Positions 61,818-64,000 of a stretch of 64,000 nt of DNA are shown piece after piece (positions within the stretch are counted from its first letter, which is position 1; each line of letters begins with the position of its first letter). The notes beneath the pieces are model-generated. The model was given only the letters and a program-made list of their open reading frames with translations, had not been told where the DNA came from and searched no databases. The stretch is from Ga0077527 sp945862135. Lineage in GTDB: Bacteria; Pseudomonadota; Gammaproteobacteria; Burkholderiales; SG8-41. The stretch lies in the NCBI GenBank assembly GCA_964203275.1, contig CAXNMF010000001.1, positions 372,001 through 436,000 on the forward strand, read 5' to 3'. A program made the translations under genes and the position numbers.

Positions 61818-62971
61818 GATGCGATTTCCCCGTGGACCCGTTCGAAATAAGCGGCGACCAGCCGGTGATATCGCTTATCGTCGAGCAGGAAGGCATCGTG
61901 GCCGTGCGGCGCGTCGATTTCGGCGTAAGTCACCGGCGCGCGGTTTTTGATCAGGGCATGGACGATTTCACGCGAGCGTTCCGGTGAAAAGCGCCAGTCG
62001 GTGGTGAACGAAACGACAAGCATGCCGGCAATCACCGGCTGCAATGCTTTAGCGAGGTCACCGCCGTGTTCGAATGCCGGATCGAAGTAGTCGAGCGCCT
62101 TGGTGATGCGCAGGTAGGTGTTGGCATCGAAATAATCGGCGAACTTGTTGCCCTGGTAGCGTAGGTATGACTCAATCTGGAATTCGGTGTCAAAAGTGTA
62201 TCCCGGCTTGCCGTTTTTCAGCTGGCGACCGAATTTGTTCGCCATCTCGTCATCCGACAGATAGGTGATATGCCCGACCATGCGTGCGACACGCAGGCCG
62301 CGTTTCGGCGCCGTATTCAGCGCATGATAGTTACCGTCGTTGAAGTCCGGGTCAGTGATGATGGCCTGGCGCGCCACTTCGTTGAAAGCGATATTCTGGG
62401 CGGATAGATTGGGTGCGCAGGCGATCACCACGCTGTGCCGCAGTCGCTGCGGATAACGCGCCGACCAAGCCAATGCCTGCATCGCGCCGAGGCTGCCGCC
62501 CATCACGGCGGCAAATTGCCTGATGCCGAGATGGTCCGCGAGGCGTGCCTGGGCATCGACCCAATCCTCGACCGTGACCACTGGGAAATCACCACCCCAG
62601 ATCCGGCCAGTGTCCGGGTTGATGCTCAGCGGGCCGGTGGAACCGTGGCAGCCACCGATATTGTTGACACCAATCACAAAAAATCGTCGTGTATCCAGCG
62701 GCTTTCCGGGACCGATCATGTTGTCCCACCAACCGGTGTTGTCCGGGTCGTCGGCGTAATGACCGGCAACGTGGTGCGAGGCATTCAGGGCGTGACAGAC
62801 CAGCACTGCGTTTGAGCGGTCCGTGTTCAGCGTGCCGTAGGTCTCGTAGACGAGTTCGTAATCGCGCAGAACCACACCGCAGCGCAGCGACAGCGGCGCT
62901 GCAAAGCGTGCAAGCTGCGGCGTCACAACGCCGACCGAATGATTTGAATCCTGAATTTTGTCTGCAGCCAT
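61814..62971 (-). CDS. metX: Homoserine O-acyltransferase MetX
   Basis: 385 residues of the alpha/beta-hydrolase fold. Acylates homoserine to start methionine synthesis; many betaproteobacterial members use succinyl-CoA instead of acetyl-CoA. The nucleophile serine is in VMGGSLGAMQ (about residue 160), with LVVSFTTDWRFSPERSREIV holding the Asp and DAPHGHDAFL the His. The ATG directly follows a terminator's T tract. The ribosome binding site is probably the GGGG inside that terminator's 3' arm, which ties translation to riboswitch state. Confidence 0.94.
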   Translation of the reverse strand: MAADKIQDSNHSVGVVTPQLARFAAPLSLRCGVVLRDYELVYETYGTLNTDRSNAVLVCHALNASHHVAGHYADDPDNTGWWDNMIGPGKPLDTRRFFVIGVNNIGGCHGSTGPLSINPDTGRIWGGDFPVVTVEDWVDAQARLADHLGIRQFAAVMGGSLGAMQALAWSARYPQRLRHSVVIACAPNLSAQNIAFNEVARQAIITDPDFNDGNYHALNTAPKRGLRVARMVGHITYLSDDEMANKFGRQLKNGKPGYTFDTEFQIESYLRYQGNKFADYFDANTYLRITKALDYFDPAFEHGGDLAKALQPVIAGMLVVSFTTDWRFSPERSREIVHALIKNRAPVTYAEIDAPHGHDAFLLDDKRYHRLVAAYFERVHGEIAS

Positions 62972-63002
62972 AAAAAAACCCCGCAGCCTGCGCTCCGGGG
63001 TT
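62972..63002 (-). terminator. Intrinsic terminator/attenuator of the metX leader
   Basis: On the minus strand AACCCCG pairs with CGGGGTT around a GAGCGCAGGCTG-type loop and is followed at once by T7, the last of which precedes the metX ATG. It is the expression platform of the SAM-II riboswitch. Confidence 0.82.
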
Positions 63003-63014
63003 ACGAGAATTCGT

Positions 63015-63070
63015 TCATCTCTTTAGCCGGATTTATTACGCGCCCGCAAGCTGAATCAAATCGGCGCGAA
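63015..63070 (-). promoter_or_regulatory. SAM-II riboswitch upstream of metX
   Basis: On the minus strand the core reads CGCGCCGATTTG, an 11-base loop, CTTGCGGGCGCGTAATAAAT, then CCGGCTAAAGAG. This matches the SAM-II (metA) pseudoknot consensus: P1 pairs CGCGCC with GGCGCG, and the conserved GATTT, TAATAAAT and GCTAAA segments form the SAM pocket. Binding of SAM would favour the downstream terminator and shut off metXW. Confidence 0.9.
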
Positions 63071-63126
63071 AACTGTGGACCTACGTTACCTGCGGCATGC
63101 GTCCTTGTCAAATCACCCGTTGGGCA

Positions 63127-64000
63127 TCAGGCATTCAGTTTCCCGAGCATGCCACGCAGCTTGACGGGGTCCGTGGTGCGCAGCATTTTCCTGGCGACGG
63201 GGTATGCCTCAGCGAGGTTTGTTTTCAAAACTCGCTGCTTCACATCCAGCAAATGTGCTGAATGCATAGAAAAGCGCCGCAACCCCAGGGCGAGCAAAAG
63301 CCGGGTAAGGGCAACATCGCCTGCCATTTCACCGCAGACCGCGACTGGAATCTGGGTTTTTCCGGCGGTGGTGAAGATATGCGAAAGCACCGTCAATACC
63401 GCCGGATGAAGCGGGTCATAGAGATGAGCCACAGTGTCGTCGGTGCGATCAATGGCGAGTAGATACTGGATCAGGTCGTTGGTGCCGACGGACAGGAAAT
63501 CTAGGCGTTTGGTCAGCAGGCCCAGTGCCAGCGCTGCTGCCGGGATTTCGACCATGCCGCCCACTGGCACCCCCCGGTCATAGGTTATGCCATCGTCATC
63601 AAGGCTGCGCTTGGCCTGTTCGATCAGTTGCAAAGCCTGATCAACTTCACTGGAATTCATCAGCATCGGGATCAGGATCTGCATCTTGCCGTAGCGCGAC
63701 GCCCGCAGCATTGCACGAAGCTGCGTGATGAAGCGTTTGGGTTCGGTGAGGCAAAGCCGGATAGCGCGCAGACCCAGCGCCGGGTTTGGCGAGGCGCGCG
63801 CTGAATCATCAATTTGCTTGTCGGCGCCGAGGTCGTAGGTGCGAATGGTGACCGGCTTGCCTTTCATCTCTTCCAACACCCGGCGGTAAGCTTCGAATTG
63901 CTCATCCTCGCTGGGCAGATCCTGCCGGTTAAGAAACAGGAATTCGGTGCGGAACAGGCCGATGCCGGCGGCTCCGTTTTCGACGGCGAGTGCGACGTCG
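63127..64000 (-). CDS. ptsI: PTS phosphoenolpyruvate-protein phosphotransferase (enzyme I), C-terminal part
   Basis: About 290 C-terminal residues of enzyme I, which passes phosphate from phosphoenolpyruvate to HPr. The frame continues past the window edge (GIGLFRTEFLFLNR is visible near 63950). The PEP-binding C-terminal barrel shows PVTIRTYDLGADKQ, GGMVEIPAAAL, FLSVGTNDLIQYLLAIDR and PVAVCGEMAGD, where Cys of VCGEMAG is the catalytic acid. The histidine that is phosphorylated lies in the missing N-terminal part. It ends 156 bases upstream of metX on the same strand. Confidence 0.95.
   Translation of the reverse strand, partial: DVALAVENGAAGIGLFRTEFLFLNRQDLPSEDEQFEAYRRVLEEMKGKPVTIRTYDLGADKQIDDSARASPNPALGLRAIRLCLTEPKRFITQLRAMLRASRYGKMQILIPMLMNSSEVDQALQLIEQAKRSLDDDGITYDRGVPVGGMVEIPAAALALGLLTKRLDFLSVGTNDLIQYLLAIDRTDDTVAHLYDPLHPAVLTVLSHIFTTAGKTQIPVAVCGEMAGDVALTRLLLALGLRRFSMHSAHLLDVKQRVLKTNLAEAYPVARKMLRTTDPVKLRGMLGKLNA

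Overview
The window is a compact, roughly 60% GC chromosomal segment of a betaproteobacterium. Burkholderiales or a near relative is the best guess. The evidence is the content and order of genes: a Bug/TctC-type tricarboxylate receptor, the metK-lpxL-lpxL-dapF-DUF484-xerC neighbourhood, metX-metW, GatCAB next to the mreBCD-mrdAB cell-shape operon, and a ppk1/ppx/phoU polyphosphate block. I see no tRNA, rRNA, CRISPR array, transposase or prophage. No gene-free stretch exceeds 300 bases. The longest gaps, about 260 bp at 18029-18289 and 23505-23766, hold inverted repeats and riboswitches respectively.

Layout. 1-6200: polyphosphate and phosphate metabolism (ppk1 3' end, CYTH-CHAD triphosphatase, sixA, pap, and on the other strand ppx and phoU). 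6200-17000: housekeeping genes (rpiA, ilvA, slt, an NDUFA9-like epimerase, a CbiM-like membrane protein, cca, a GST, a MidA-like methyltransferase, pteridine reductase, ttcA). 17000-21100: a Bug receptor, an unusual Cro/YdaS-type HTH joined in frame to a class V aminotransferase, and mgtE. 21200-24950: the methyl cycle on the minus strand, metK - two SAH riboswitches - ahcY - metF. 25000-31800: two LPLAT acyltransferases, GNAT, CoA-binding protein, dapF, DUF484, xerC, a perfect 52-bp inverted repeat, rlmI and yidD.

31800-38520 looks like a zinc-uptake island: a Zur-like Fur protein, an ABC ATPase and FtsX-like permease, a small Cys/His secreted protein, DUF3299, a His-rich secreted protein, a ZnuD-like TonB receptor and TonB. 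hslVU follows, with a candidate heat-shock promoter. 40600-47960 is a second TonB-linked, probably copper-related operon: a DUF2946-like protein, PCu(A)C chaperone, TonB receptor, a secreted propeller-like protein with a CxCC motif, a thioredoxin-like protein, TonB, ExbB, ExbD and a second thioredoxin-like protein. 47950-54450 is the elongasome operon mreB-mreC-mreD-mrdA-rodA-rlpA, divergent from gatCAB. The right end holds a DUF4124 protein, pyrE, xth, ampG, metW, metX behind a SAM-II riboswitch, and the 3' part of ptsI.

The most notable items are the paired SAH riboswitches with in-sequence covariation, the SAM-II riboswitch whose terminator abuts the metX start codon, the HTH-aminotransferase fusion, and the self-contained TonB/ExbBD/PCu(A)C/thioredoxin operon. 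Several genes (ahcY, hslU, the NDUFA9-like gene, the ABC ATPase, PCu(A)C, probably DUF2946) carry small indels that break the frame while conservation continues on both sides. Most look like sequencing or assembly errors rather than decay. All function assignments are from reading motifs by eye; no database search was run.
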